Below are positions 12,301-22,575 of a stretch of 64,000 nucleotides of DNA, in pieces. A program made the translations under genes and the position numbers. The DNA lies in NCBI GenBank assembly GCA_949987705.1, contig OX465283.1, positions 5,188,207 to 5,252,206 of the forward strand, read 5' to 3'. The notes beneath the pieces were generated by a model. The model did no database searches. It worked only from the letters and a program-made list of their open reading frames with translations, and was not told the DNA's origin. This DNA is from Thereva unica. Its lineage: Eukaryota; Arthropoda; Insecta; Diptera; Therevidae. Each line of letters opens with the position of its first letter. Position 1 is the stretch's first letter.

Positions 12301-15300
12301 AGCACAGACGCGAACAAGGACGAATTTTACGATCAGCTTCAACAGATGCTAGATATGATACCTCGAACTGAATTAATAATACTCGTGGGGGACTTCAATC
12401 TACATGCGCAAGCAGATCGAACCGGCTGGGAAGGAACGACGGGCAAATTCGGACAAGGTGTAATTAACGACAACAGCTTACGCCTGCTATCATTTGCAGC
12501 GTCAAACAATTTGATCGTTGGCAACAGCATTTTCCGCCATCCACTCAAATATCAACTCACCTGGTGAAATCCATCCGGCAAAGACTCGGCTATGTTGGAC
12601 TACGTTTTGATCAACGCAAGATTCCGATCGACGCTCAAAGACGTATGTGCAATGCGTGGCCCCGATTGCAGATCGGACCAATATCTTGTTCGAGCGAAAT
12701 TACAGATGCGATTACAAAGAACGAGGAAAACGACGCCACCATCAGCCAAGAAGAACTTGGTGTGCCTAAGGAACCCGGCCATCGGGCGAGAGTTTCAAAT
12801 GGCATTATCCAACAAATTCGCAGGGCTCGCAATACCGGACGATTGCTCGCTCTTCGTCAGTTAACGGAGGAAAGAATTCGTTGCGGCAACTGTCGTCTTC
12901 AACTGTTTTTATCAATTTCGAATCCGCTTTCGATTGCATCGATTGGAACAGCTTGGAAACCGAACACGTGGCATTGAAAATCATCAAACTTCTCCAAGCG
13001 CCTTACGATGGATCAGCCAGCGGCTCGGGTTCGCGTAAGTCGAAAAAATTGAAAATTTTCGTCTGAAGCCGACGAAAGGCACTCGAAAGCTCTTGGGTTA
13101 ACGAGTTTTTGCATTAGGACACGAACAATTTTCTTTCGTCCTATGCGAACGCTAAAATTTTCGTCGACAAAATTTTTCGACTTCAATTTCTTTTCGTTCG
13201 ATTATTGTCGTTCGCCATACACGAACCGGCCCCAGGGTTCACCTCGAACCCAAATCGAACCGGTTCCGATGTTAAAATATTTGGGATCATTGGTTGAGGA
13301 AACCAAAGTCATCGACGGCCGACGTTCACAGCCGTATCGGCCAGGCAACAGAAACATTCGCCTCGCTCAAGTGGTGCATATGGAAACGTACAGATATTTC
13401 CATCAAAACAAAAGTACGCCTTTACTGAAAGTTGATCCTTCCCGTTCTTCTTTTATGGATCTGAAATGTGGACGCTGCTCACACCGGACGTTAAGAAGCT
13501 CGAGGTCTTCCAAATGCGATGCTTGAGGCATATCCTCGGTGTCTCACTTCGCGATCGCCTTCGAAACGAGACAGTTCGACAAAGATGCGATCTGCAGACA
13601 CTTATCGAAGAAGAAATGCAAATACATCGACTACGGTGGTTTGGACATGTTTGCCGAATGGATGATAACCGCTAGCCACGTAAACTTCTCTGGCGAGACC
13701 GTCCCGCAGGCTGGAGAATCCAGCGATCGGCACCGAAGGCTAAAGAGTATCGAGGGTGACCTAAAGAATCAACGACATGTACATGTCCCGCCCTTTCAAA
13801 GAAAAGAGGGACTTCCTCGGCTCATCTTCCATCGATGGATTGAGCGAGCTACAAAAAACTCGGCTTCCTGACCTTTAACGCTTTATCAAAAGCTCCAAAT
13901 GGATTGAAATAGCATGAATTTTGTCCCAACACTAGAATAGCATCACAATGGGCCCAATGGTGTGCTTAAGTGAGGAAGCCGCAATTTCAACCTAACCTAA
14001 CCTAAGTGCAAACGAAAAGATATCTCAAATCCCGAAGACTTGGCACTTACTACAAGACATATGTGGATGCCATGGAATGGTTTAAACTTTAACATGTTTG
14101 ATTTCATATAACGACGCCGTTTGTTAGCAAGAAAAAGACAAAGGTGACAATAATACCTGTGACACATATACCATCATAATGAAAGTAACCTTCATTATCG
14201 CGGCAAAACCCCATCATAATGAAAGTTCAAAATGAAAGTATTTTACCTTCATTTGGACTGTAATTTCGGATAAGTGACATCTGTTGCAAAACTGGAAACT
14301 AATTTTTATAATAAATTTCCCCTCCTTTCTCCTTAAAACTGACAATTTAACAGTCAATTCAAAACAAACAAACAAATCTGAGCCCAAGTAGTTCAAAAAT
14401 AACGATGTCTCAGGAAAACTCGAGGAAAAAAAAGCAATAGTGGCCAAAAGAATCGGTTAGTATCTTATCTTTTGTCACTTGCAAATGACACATGCAAATG
14501 AAAGTAAATGTGTCACCCCATCATTTCCTTAACCATCATAATGAGAGTTACCATCATAATGAAAGTATAGTGTGTCACAGGTATAATCTTATTATCTAGC
14601 AAACTTACCTTTGGTTTTCTAGGCCGACCTCGTCGCTTAGCAACCACACTTTTTTCACTGGTTTTCTGGGAATTTTGACACAACTGCAACGAATTTAAAC
14701 ATAACATCACGTCTAAACTTATAAAATAAACTCACCGTTTTGTGCCAGTCAGGTTCCTGGCCTGGAAATATGTCATCCACAATTCTCTCGCTCCCCGATT
14801 CATTCAATTCAACCATTTCTAAATCAGGCGATGGCACACGCTGTGATACATTCATATCAGATTCTTGCTGGTCATTCAGCCTCGTTTGGGTTAGGCGCCC
14901 GGGAGATTTTGTTGAATGCAATTGTTTGTCATTTCTCTGTCTTTGAGAGTAAGAAATTATATCGTCCACAAGGATATCGCTAGGATTTAAATTTCTAATC
15001 GAAGATCGATTTGTTTTTCTTGATCTTGCATATGTTTCTGCATGCTCTGATGGCTTACAAGGATTCAACCTCAAGTCCAATGGCTGACTTGATGTTTGAG
15101 GCGTGTCTTCGTCATCTGTTAGCAAATCATCAAGACTTGGGAGACGTATATAATCACTGCTGGAATTGAGAGTGTTTCTTCTGGAACTTTTGCCATTTTT
15201 ATCAGGTTGCTTTTTTGTGGGCTGTTTCTCGCTTCGCTCAAGGACTTCCGTCTCTTTATGTTCGGTTGTCTTAATATATTTTTCAGCAGCGGTAGCGTTA

Positions 15301-18300
15301 TGAAAGGATTGATGTATAGGTATAACAACCAACGGAGCTTGTCCATAGTCTTTTCTGAATTCATTTACAGTTTTATTAACGTGATGCATGGCTTCGTCTG
15401 TTTCAAATTGCTGAGGAGTTTCTTTGCTATAATTCACAGCTGTAGTAGATATTTCCCGGTGTATTGAATTACTTTTGTTATTGTCTGCAGGAGTACTAAT
15501 CGATATTCTTTTAAATTCATTCGTTCTTCTCGCTGATGCTCCGATAGAGTCTCTCTTTTCTAAGAGTGTCCTTTGAATTAATTCTCTTCTTAGTGACACA
15601 TTCGCGGCCTTAATCCTCTTTAATTCCACTCGCAAGTGTCGCTCTACTGAACTTACTCCACTTCGGGTTTTATTTGTCCTTGAGTTAACATTTTCATTAT
15701 TCATTAATGTTTTACTAAGATTCGCAAGGGTTTGTTCATCTTCATCATCATCACAAGCATTTTCGTTTTGAGTAGAACGCAAATCTTGCTCCTGTGCATT
15801 GATCTCCTCGATATTATTGTCGTTATTTGCGGAAACATTATCTTGAGCGAATATTGTATTTCTTGTAGCATTCCTTGTTTTACTTAATGATAGTTTATTT
15901 ACTTTTGATGCATTTGTGTTAGTTTTGTGGTTTGTATCTGCTTCACTTAAAATTCTGGATTGGTTTACAGATTCGGGAATGGTGTCGCTTGAGCTCGCGT
16001 GAGATATACATGATGTATTTGAGATGAGATCGTCTGCTCCAGTTTTTCCTTGGTTTGGAGTGCTCGCAATGACAGGATGCTTGAAAATATTTATAAATAT
16101 TATTTATTGCAGTAGAAATGGTTATTATGATATTTATACACTTGAAATAAGTATTATAACTTCGCCAGGATAGCGTACCGTAGTAATTAACGACAACGAC
16201 TTACGCCTGCTTTCATTCGCAGAGTCAAACAACTTGATCGTTGGCAATAGCATTTTCCACCATCCACTCAAACACCAACTCACCTGGCAAAATCCTTCTG
16301 GCAAAGACTCGGCGATGTTAGACTACGTTTTGATCAACGCAAGATTCCGATCGACGTTCAAAGACGAACGCGCGATCCGTGGGCCTGATTGCGGATCGGA
16401 CCATTATCTTGTTTGAGTAAAATTACAGATGTGATTACAAAGAACGAAGAAAACGGCGCCACCACCAGCCAAGAAGAATTGGGCGTGTCTACGGAACCCG
16501 GTCATCGGGCGAGAGCTTCAAATGGCCATTATCTAACAAATTCGCGGCGCTCGAAATACCGGACGATATCGATGTAAAGGCAATTGTCGGAATCTATTGT
16601 GGGGTGTGTAATGAAGTTATGTCCACCTATTCGTAAACGTCTCGGACACCTGTCTGGACCTAGTCGATCAGCGGAAACGAATGAAACATGTCGACTTTGA
16701 GCAATACCGACGATTGAACAAAGAAGTTCGACAGAAAATGAAACAGGAAGCTGGAATAACGTTGTGGCAGAATTGGAAGAAGCGGCGTCGAGGCACAATT
16801 ACCGGACGTTGTACCAGACAATCCGGCGGTTAGGCGGACAAACAACAAAAAACGACAACATCAAAAAATCGGATGGAACTTTCGTGGCTTCTCCCGATAG
16901 GCGCCTGCAAGGTCCAGCACCCGAACCGCCGATTACCGAACAGCCGACGAATCAATTTTTCGATACCGAACCGACAATTATCGAGGTGAAGACGGCGACA
17001 AAATTCCTTTCGATCCAAGGCAAAGTATTTACGAAGATCATACAATCAAGGCTACTGAAATATCGAGAGCAAACAAGCCGGAAAGAACAAGCGGGATTTA
17101 GACCACATCGAGGATGTATTGATCACATATTGGCCCTCCTTCAACTAATGCAAGAAAGAATTCGTCGAACTGTCGTCGTTTTCATCGATTTCAAATTCGC
17201 TTTCGATTGCATCGATTGGAACAGCTTGTGGGGAGCCTTGGAAACTGAACACTTGCCATTGAAAATCATTAAACTTCTCCAAGCGTCGTACGATGGCTGA
17301 GTTCGTATTCGAAGCGACTTATCCGAGGAGTTCCCGATCAAACGGGTATCGGACAGGGAGACGTCGCTTTGTCACTTCTCTTCAACGTTGTGATTGACAC
17401 GATTCTGGGTGAAGCATTCGATGGACGATTTAGTGCTCGATACGACGACAACAACTTCATAACCGACTTAATGTTCACCGACGATAGTGCCGATTTCGCC
17501 GACACGGATGCCGAAGCAACGGACATCTTATACAACATTTTAAAAATTAATGCGGAAAAGACCAAAGTGCTCACAACGGACGTTTCGAGGGCCGTTGTGT
17601 CCACCTCGATGGAACTCAAATCGAACAGGTACCGATGTCAAATATTTGGGATCATTGCTTGAGGAAACGAAAGTGGCATCGACGGCCGACGTTTACAATC
17701 GCTTCGCTCAAGTAGTGCATGTGGAAACGAACAAATATTATCATCAAAACGAAAGTACGCCTTTACCGAACATTGATCCTTCCCATTCTTCGGACGTTAA
17801 GAAGCTCGAGGTCTTCCAAATGTGATGCTTGAGGCGGATTCTCGGTGTCTCACTTCGCAATCGCCTTCGACACGAGACAGACAAAGATGCGATCAGAAGA
17901 CACTGATCGAAGAAGAAATACAAAAACGTCGACTACGCTGGTTTGGACATGTTTGTGGTCGTCCCGATAATCGCTTGCCACGTAAACTTCTCTGACGAGA
18001 CCGTCCCGCAGGCTGAAGAATCCAGCGATCGGCACCGAAGAAACCCTGGCTAAAGAATATCGAGGGCGACCTTAAAAATCAATGGTTATCAGTTACAGAG
18101 GCTCGAGACGTCGCCAAAAACCGCAAAGAATGGAAACGAATCGTGAATAGAGTTCGAGACGCAGCCGCACGTCGTTCGTCAGTTCCTCGATTACAATTGA
18201 CAATAAGAGAGGCGATAGGACGTCTCCTTGAAGGAAGCTTTTAGAATCCATTACCGTAACCGATTCGTCAATCATCGTAGCAGTTATCGCTGAGAAGCGA

Positions 18301-19229
18301 CGTGATTTATCTTGCAGTAGGAGTTTAATGACTTTTTTATACTGCGGCTTTATGGATTGCGTTAAAGGTGACGTTTTCAAATGCACCCTCAATTTCTGTA
18401 AAAGCTAAGATATTTCTTTGTCCTGGATGGACGCCGCGACATTGCCTAAGTCTGCGCGCATAAACCATCAGCTCAGCCAAATTTAAGTTAACCTAACTAC
18501 CTTTCATAGGTTTCCAAGGTCACCCTGCTAACCTCGTAAATTACCTTCATAATACAATATTTGAGTTGCAAAATTTAAACAAAAAGAAATATAAATAGAA
18601 TACTTACAAATGATAATTGATCTCTACGAGTATTATTTGAAGTTTCATTAACAGAAGATTGTGAAGCCAATCTCTTTGACATTCTCCTCAATGGCACTAC
18701 AGGTTGGTAATCCTTTGTTAAATGCAATCTTGGGGTCGCTGTAACAAAACAATATCAAATTATACAATCAAGTGTATTTCCCTAAGATATAAAAAATTAC
18801 CATCATATTCCTCCGCATCTGGTTTATTCTTGGACGCAGTATTCGATGCATTTTCCTTCCTTTTATCACCACCCTCAATTAGTTGCTCTATTTCTATAGG
18901 CCATACCCGTTTAGCCTTCTCTGGCGAACAGGAATTCAACAGAAGTCTTGGTCGATTATTGTATCCTCGCTTAATTTGCATATACTGAATTAGTTTCTCA
19001 GCATTTGTTGTATCAAGCACCGATGTATCCAGAAGGCTTATGCTCTTTCTGTATGTTTCTCGATTCTCCGATTGGGATCTAGTGGAAATTATTGCTAGTT
19101 TTTAATTACACTTGATTAAAAGATGAAAAATTGTTACATTGCTTTATCAGGGAACAATTTGTTCCTCACTTTTTCATGTAATTCTGACAAGTCAGATATT
19201 TTCATTTCATCCAAAACAGCCTTAGCCAT
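6150..19229 (-). CDS. CENP-C: Centromere protein C (CENP-C), complete, eleven exons
   Basis: CENP-C is the inner-kinetochore protein that binds CENP-A nucleosomes and links them to the outer kinetochore. The exons on the minus strand are 19229-19138, 19078-18801, 18738-18608, 16079-14736, 14683-14609, 11853-10905, 10842-10193, 10141-10036, 9971-9832, 6364-6274 and 6214-6150. All boundaries are GT-AG and all phases agree, giving 3921 bp and 1306 residues. An in-frame stop lies seven codons upstream of the chosen ATG. Features in order: an acidic/basic disordered N-terminal half, an AT-hook (RRGRPRKPK, about residues 632-640), a lysine-rich region, the CENP-C motif (RRSKRTHRPPIQYW, residues 967-980), and a cupin domain from about 1209 to 1306 with GYMKFYP, VGKLTISLDQ, NGDFVTIPQGTRY and a terminal LFFIKI. 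The length is close to that of fly CENP-C. Introns 3, 5 and 9 are inflated by transposons, but the exons are intact. Confidence 0.93.
7150..8650 (+). mobile_element. Jockey-type non-LTR remnant, antisense to CENP-C
   Basis: Positions 7272-7532 encode AAYKAYRRSPNESLQREYI, typical of the Jockey linker before the reverse transcriptase. Degenerate frames then give YPNSWKLAHVQPIPKK (about 7506-7560), DRQYGFRPTRSTGELL (7676-7725) and VALDIFKAFDRVWHLVLL (about 7785-7835). The thumb region (7982-8100) and the IYKPYIRARLEYNWYIWAS block follow. The last block is split by a later insertion at 8146-8555. Frameshifts and stops make it inactive. Confidence 0.75.
8146..8555. mobile_element. Foldback element built of 16-bp minisatellite arms, with 9-bp target duplication
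   Basis: The left arm (8155-8265) repeats an AAAATCCAGAAACGAC-type 16-mer. The right arm (8387-8542) repeats its complement, GTCGTTTCTGGATTTT, about eight times. The arms would fold into a long hairpin with a loop of about 110 bases. The nonamer ACAATCTAC occurs directly on both sides (8137-8145 and 8556-8564). Removing 8146-8555 plus one nonamer restores an open reading of the host Jockey reverse transcriptase (ATIYKPYIRARLEYN). It is therefore an insertion, not a local expansion. Confidence 0.75.
8655..8762 (+). repeat. SINE-like repeat S2, copy 1
   Basis: It contains CAGATCAAGGTTACTACT, a CATGACGGACTAGTAG core, ACAAAGGGTGACTCCTAAG and an A-rich end. The same ordered blocks recur at 30470-30598, 31425-31560, 38470-38570 and 52625-52745. 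There is no coding potential. It ends in an A run, as expected for a retroposed short element. Confidence 0.55.
8765..9640 (-). mobile_element. RTE-like non-LTR fragment (endonuclease-RT linker)
   Basis: Minus-strand frames 9380-9598, 8971-9165 and 8714-9079 together resemble the linker of RTE-type ORFs. The blocks are NLKLEERRDTYQNAIIENL, EEALGWVLRQTRNDCFD (between frames) and VTKRWREYLTEHFKT. The last corresponds to the usual RWKEYFEELL block just before the reverse transcriptase. It is in the same orientation as CENP-C and is inactive. Confidence 0.6.
10772..10813 (-). other. CENP-C motif (nucleosome-binding signature)
   Basis: These codons spell RRSKRTHRPPIQYW. The motif is the diagnostic block of the family: an arginine pair that contacts the acidic patch of H2A/H2B, then an aromatic pair (Y, W) that touches the CENP-A C-terminal tail. 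Both arginines and both aromatics are present, so nucleosome binding is expected to be retained. Confidence 0.93.
11885..13795 (+). mobile_element. RTE-like family A copy A2, antisense to CENP-C
   Basis: This copy reaches furthest towards the 5' end. MKMQFATWNVRKGHKVGQ (from 12001) is the start of the endonuclease, and a deletion follows it. Positions 12232-12567 give YAPVETSTDANKDEFYDQLQ, LVGDFN and GVINDNSLRLLSFAASNN. Positions 12592-12864 carry the endonuclease end (MLDYVLINARFR) and the linker. Reverse-transcriptase pieces include FINFESAFDCIDWNS (12908-12952). The YADD region is deleted around 13030-13215 and replaced by an inverted repeat. The C-terminal FQMRCLRHILGVSLRDRL and RRLRWFGHVCRMDDNR-type blocks follow at 13466-13675. 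Many frameshifts make it inactive. Confidence 0.82.
13037..13183. repeat. Small inverted-repeat insert inside family A copy A2
   Basis: The ends are near-perfect complements: AAGTCGAAAAAATT at 13037-13050 and AATTTTTCGACTT at 13171-13183. Further internal AAAATTTTCG/CGAAAATTTT symmetry is present. The piece interrupts the reverse-transcriptase sequence of copy A2. No clear target duplication is seen, so MITE status is tentative. Confidence 0.45.
13860..14015 (+). repeat. Non-LTR 3' tail ending in CCTAA repeats
   Basis: A segment with AGAATAGCATCACAATGGGC is followed by GAGGAAGCCGC and then a run of about three AACCT/CCTAA units near 13998-14014. A related copy lies in reverse orientation at 29530-29700 and shares the ATAGCATCACAATGGGCC block. 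It looks like the 3' untranslated end of a retrotransposon. Confidence 0.45.
14156..14581. mobile_element. TA-flanked MITE in CENP-C intron 5
   Basis: The 426-bp element starts CCTGTGACACA and ends in the complement TGTGTCACAGG. It is bounded by TA at 14154-14155 and 14582-14583. Subterminal CATCATAATGAAAGT blocks occur at both ends (near 14173, 14213, 14533 and 14551). There is no transposase. The TA duplication and inverted ends fit a Tc1/mariner-mobilised MITE. Confidence 0.75.
16173..18180 (+). mobile_element. RTE-like family A copy A3, antisense to CENP-C
   Basis: This copy is 5'-truncated within the endonuclease, beginning at the VINDN block. Positions 16234-16416 encode NPSGKDSAMLDYVLINARFR and GPDCGSDHYLV. 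Positions 16764-17300 run through the linker into the reverse transcriptase with EQAGFRPHRGCIDHILALLQ and VVVFIDFKFAFDCIDWNSLW. Positions 17369-17662 give SLLFNVVIDTILGEAF and LMFTDDSADFAD, where the family has FADD, so a catalytic-box residue is altered. C-terminal blocks run to a conserved NRVRDAAA end near 18165. Frame breaks make it inactive. Confidence 0.82.
18185..18425 (-). mobile_element. Short R1/LOA-type reverse transcriptase fragment
   Basis: The minus strand reads FTEIEGAFENVTFNAI (the catalytic D-x-x-GAF-NV block with a degraded first Asp). After a frameshift it reads LQGDVLSPLLLSIVIEEL, matching the P-QGGVLSPLLW block of R1/LOA-type elements. It abuts family A copy A3 and is in CENP-C orientation. 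Confidence 0.6.
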
Positions 19230-20035
19230 CACAAAGCAAACATACAACTAAATTACTACGTAATATCAAGCTGAACAAAGAGCATCCCTGTCAAATGCTA
19301 GATGTTCCGAGGAATTCTCAACAAAATATTGAGAAAATGAACAGATATAGAACACAACAACAAAAACCAGAAAAGAAAACAATTTAAAATGTTTTGAAGG
19401 TAACCAAATTATAAATAACAACCACTTATTCAAAAAAACCTTTCTTGAACAATACAAAATAAAACTTAATAAACAATATTTATGCTAACAACTATAGATC
19501 ACAAATAACTCGGCATAAACAAATAGAAATTCTTCAAAGAATCAAAACCCTGCCACTGACAAGGAAAGATCAACAACGCCTTCTACGTACGGTTTTAGTG
19601 GATTTGCAGCCATTTTCCATAAGTTTTTGGAAATAAATAACGCGGCCGAAGATCGGTCTTGCAAATTATTTCCAAAATAATAAGGAATTACAAGCAAACA
19701 GAATTAATAATTCGAAATTCTTCGCGCACTACATTTAACATAAACCGTTGGAATTTTTTGATTTGAGAATGATGCCATTCAAATGTCAGTATTTGGTTAC
19801 AGTGGAGGTTTTATGGGTGGATACAGCGGGTTTTTGAAAAGTGTTATTTTTCATCGTTGAAATAGTGTCGATAAAAAATAACAGAATTTAAAACAAGAAA
19901 TTATAGGTAAAACGCTTGTATTTATTTATCTATTTGCACCAAACTGATATTGTAATATGTAAAATTAATGAAATCGTAGATCCGGGAAAGTTGTGGCCGA
20001 TTGAGTGTCGGTTTTTTGGCACAAATCAAAGGAAG
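19230..20035. promoter_or_regulatory. 5' flank of CENP-C
   Basis: The region upstream of the CENP-C ATG (read on the minus strand) is AT-rich and holds no recognised gene. A 23-codon minus-strand frame at 19543-19614 (MAANPLKPYVEGVVDLS..., ending at TGA) lies upstream. It could be a small upstream ORF, a first exon of another transcript, or chance. No convincing TATA box or DPE was identified. Confidence 0.3.
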
Positions 20036-20710
20036 TTAACAACAAACGTTTGCGACGGACGCGTCCACACGTTTGTTTTAAGGCCCAATTACAATGACCG
20101 GATTAGAGCGGAACAGAATCGGATTGAACTGTCAAAGTGGTTTTCCAAGCATGCGTTTTCCTTTTAACCGATTACAATGAACGGATTCAAACGCATTTGA
20201 TCGCATCTGTGCCGGATTCGTTTTAGTTTGTTTAGAAATCGCCGAATTGAGCTGTCAAAATTTTGGTAAACAAAAGCTGTGAATGTTTAAGGTTTAATTT
20301 TGTTTGGTTTGTTATGTTTTTAAAAATGTTTTCGGACGAGCAGTTAATCGCAGAGGTGAAAGATTACGAAGTACTGTACAACAAGGCAAAGAGTGGATAT
20401 AAAAACTTTGACGTTTAAATGCGAACTGATCCGTTCATTGTAATCAGTGCAGTTTCCTATCCGTTCTGATGCGTTCTTTTGACATTTCAATCCGCGTAGA
20501 TCCGGTCATTGTAATTGGGCCTTTAAGTTGTGAATGAATGACGTCAGAAAATAATAATTTAACAATAAAATAATGAAACCTGGTACTGTTTCTATGAATT
20601 TTTAGCATCCACCTGCTGGATGCCTTTTTCGCAAACGTGTGGATGATCCTCAAAAGTTTACAATTTGTGAACGCTTGCAATGCTTTAACAAACGTGTGGA
20701 TCCGGCATTA
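20036..20710. mobile_element. Nested inverted-repeat element; inner MITE 20082-20521
   Basis: The inner 440-bp element has perfect ends, GGCCCAATTACAATGACCGG at 20082 and its complement ending at 20521. It is flanked by TTTAA at 20077-20081 and 20522-20526. Inside it, a second pair (ATTACAATGAACGGAT near 20167 and its complement near 20427) adds a further stem. Outside it, CCACACGTTTG-type motifs on the left and CAAACGTGTGGAT on the right (20643 and 20692) suggest an older host element. No transposase is present. Confidence 0.65.
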
Positions 20711-21250
20711 GAATAGAGAACTCCAGGAAAGGCTCTCGCGAATAAAATCCCTGTATGTGAGCGTAGTGATATTTGGCGGTCAGGCAACTGTCAAATTAGG
20801 TTAGTTGATTGCTTGTGTTCCCGCGTTCCGTAGAAAACTTTTTTAAAACGAATTTTTTTATAAGGTTTGCATAAACAGTTTTTTGCAGAACTTACTTAAA
20901 AATAAAAAAGAAAGTTTAAAGAATTGTTTTAAGTGTAATTAAAGTTCTTACGAGTGAGTTTTCTGTAAAAAAACAACAACAATGAAGTGGGCCGTTTGTG
21001 AATGTAGGAATCGTTTGATATTTCGGCGAGGGAAATCGTTCTTCAAGTGAATGTGCTAAATAAAATACTTCCTAAACACATATATTACATATTTACATTA
21101 ATAAATATGTGAATCACTGCGGTAAGTACTTCAAATAATAGAAATTTTTTTTTGGTTAGATTATTTTGTTTACATTAAGTGACCCAACGCAAAATTCAAG
21201 GGGATCAGCTGATTAGATTTCGGAATGACGCCGTGTAAAAGAAAAGGTTC
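20711..21250. other. Unassigned AT-rich DNA
   Basis: There is no gene or clear repeat structure. A 22-codon frame starting near 20981 (MKWAVCECRNR...) is too short to support. Confidence 0.4.
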
Positions 21251-21279
21251 GTTCCTGGGGGCAAGATTTTATTTTAGAG

Positions 21280-22575
21280 GATTAAGTGTATTTAGTTCCT
21301 GCTCCAACGAGGTAACTCGATCATTACCCCTGAGAGAATTTACGTTAATGCAAATTGCCTTTATTTCTTTCCTCAATTTCGGGGAGGAATTGCACCTATG
21401 CATCCAGCTCATTGAGTTTTAGCATTACCGCACCTAGCGATGCTCCGAATAATCTCTAGGATTTGTTTGAAAAGTTTTCAAAGTAATTCGTCTGGGTACC
21501 TTGGGTAAGCTATGCATACGATTTCCCCGGTCTCCGAGTGGCGTTCTTTAATAATTCTCTCCTGGCCTCTCTCACCTGTTTCAGGCTCGGTTTATTGAGT
21601 TCCCTTTTTTGTATTTTTTGGAAGTTCAAGCATCCACTGTAGTTCGCCGGGTGCCACAGTTTGCACACTTCTGATTCACTCCATTGTTGACCGCCTCCCC
21701 CCTTTTGGGACAGCTGTCCCCGCAGTTGCTACCACAACTGACACATTTGGCATTATTTACGCAGATATCTAAAACATTGACTGCTTGACATCTAAAACAT
21801 TGAGTGTGAGCCCTCCTATGGAGCCTTTTAAATTTTATGACATAGTACCCAAGAGCGCGTTCCCTGCCGTGTCACACCCGGGTTCTAATTTGACTACAAA
21901 GTTAATTGCGGCCACATCTTATACCTGGGACACACATGTGGTATCGATATTATAATTTCGATATCATAATATCCACAATATCATAATATCGTCAGACCCG
22001 TGACACACATAAATCTAATATCGAAGTAGTTTGCTTTGACATTTGTGTTTCCATTTGATTTTGGAGTAGCAAGCGGCAAATAATTAATATTTCAATGTTG
22101 TTTAAGTTGATTTGTCAAAATAATCAGAACATAAATAAAGCAAGCGACTATAGTGGAGAAAACACTATAAACACAGAATCTCACAAGCAATTGACAACTT
22201 TTTTGTGAGGAAAATTTTCCGGCAGAGGCGCTGTGCACAGTAAAAATAGTGTATATTACCTTAATACCACCTAAATTTAGCAAATCTCATACTACGTATA
22301 AATTAGATTGTCAACCTGGTATATTGCTAGTATTGGGTGACACACATGTAGTATAAACGTAATATTTCTAATATTGTAATATCGATACCACATGTGTATC
22401 AAGGGTATTAGGTGGGGCCTGCTTGATCTCAAAGGTTTTACCCAACAAATTCTTAATTTCTCGTTAGACGACCTCAGTTCCTGCAGAGCCTTGTAGGCTG
22501 AATACCGCCTGTTAGCCCCTTTAAAACAAATGTTCTCGATATTTCCTTGCCTAATTCTGTCTTTACATCTCATGT
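21280..22575 (-). mobile_element. Degenerate Jockey-clade ORF1 (gag) split by a MITE
   Basis: Read on the minus strand, 22573-22410 gives NICFKGANRRYSAYKALQEL. The next part lies beyond the MITE at 21924-22405. Then RLHRRAHTQCFRCQ, AKCVSCGSNCGD and QKCANCG resemble the PRE/C2HC-type zinc knuckles of Jockey gag (about 21830-21640). Cysteine pairs survive, but spacing and frame are broken. The element is inactive. Confidence 0.6.
21924..22405. mobile_element. TA-flanked MITE with CACACATGTGGTATCGATAT ends
   Basis: The 482-bp element starts CCTGGGACACACATGTGG and ends with the complementary CCACATGTGTATCAAGGG. TA lies on both sides (21922-21923 and 22406-22407). Subterminal copies of GTGACACACAT lie near 21992 and 22338. 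The end motif resembles that of the MITE at 14156-14581, so the two may use related transposases. It interrupts a Jockey gag remnant. Confidence 0.7.

Larger units (their letters stand above)
11854..14608 (-). other. CENP-C intron 5, with RTE-like family A, nested inverted repeat and a TA MITE
   Basis: This 2755-bp intron lies between the AT-hook exon (14683-14609) and the lysine-rich exon (11853-10905). It carries a + strand family A retroelement (about 11885-13795), a non-LTR 3' tail (13860-14015) and a MITE (14156-14581) only 27 bp from the splice donor. The splice sites themselves (GTAAGT and CATTTAG) are intact. Confidence 0.8.
16080..18607 (-). other. CENP-C intron 3, containing family A copy A3
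   Basis: This 2528-bp intron lies between exon 3 (18738-18608) and the long exon 4 (16079-14736). Nearly all of it is a + strand family A retroelement (16173-18180) plus a minus-strand reverse-transcriptase fragment (18185-18425). The acceptor side keeps about 90 bp of AT-rich host sequence with a TTTTCAAG acceptor. Confidence 0.8.

Noticed and set aside
19543..19614. Alternative first exon of CENP-C (MAANPLKPYVEG...)
   Set aside because: No splice pair was found that joins it in frame, and the ATG at 19229 has an upstream in-frame stop. It is kept only as a note in the 5' flank entry.
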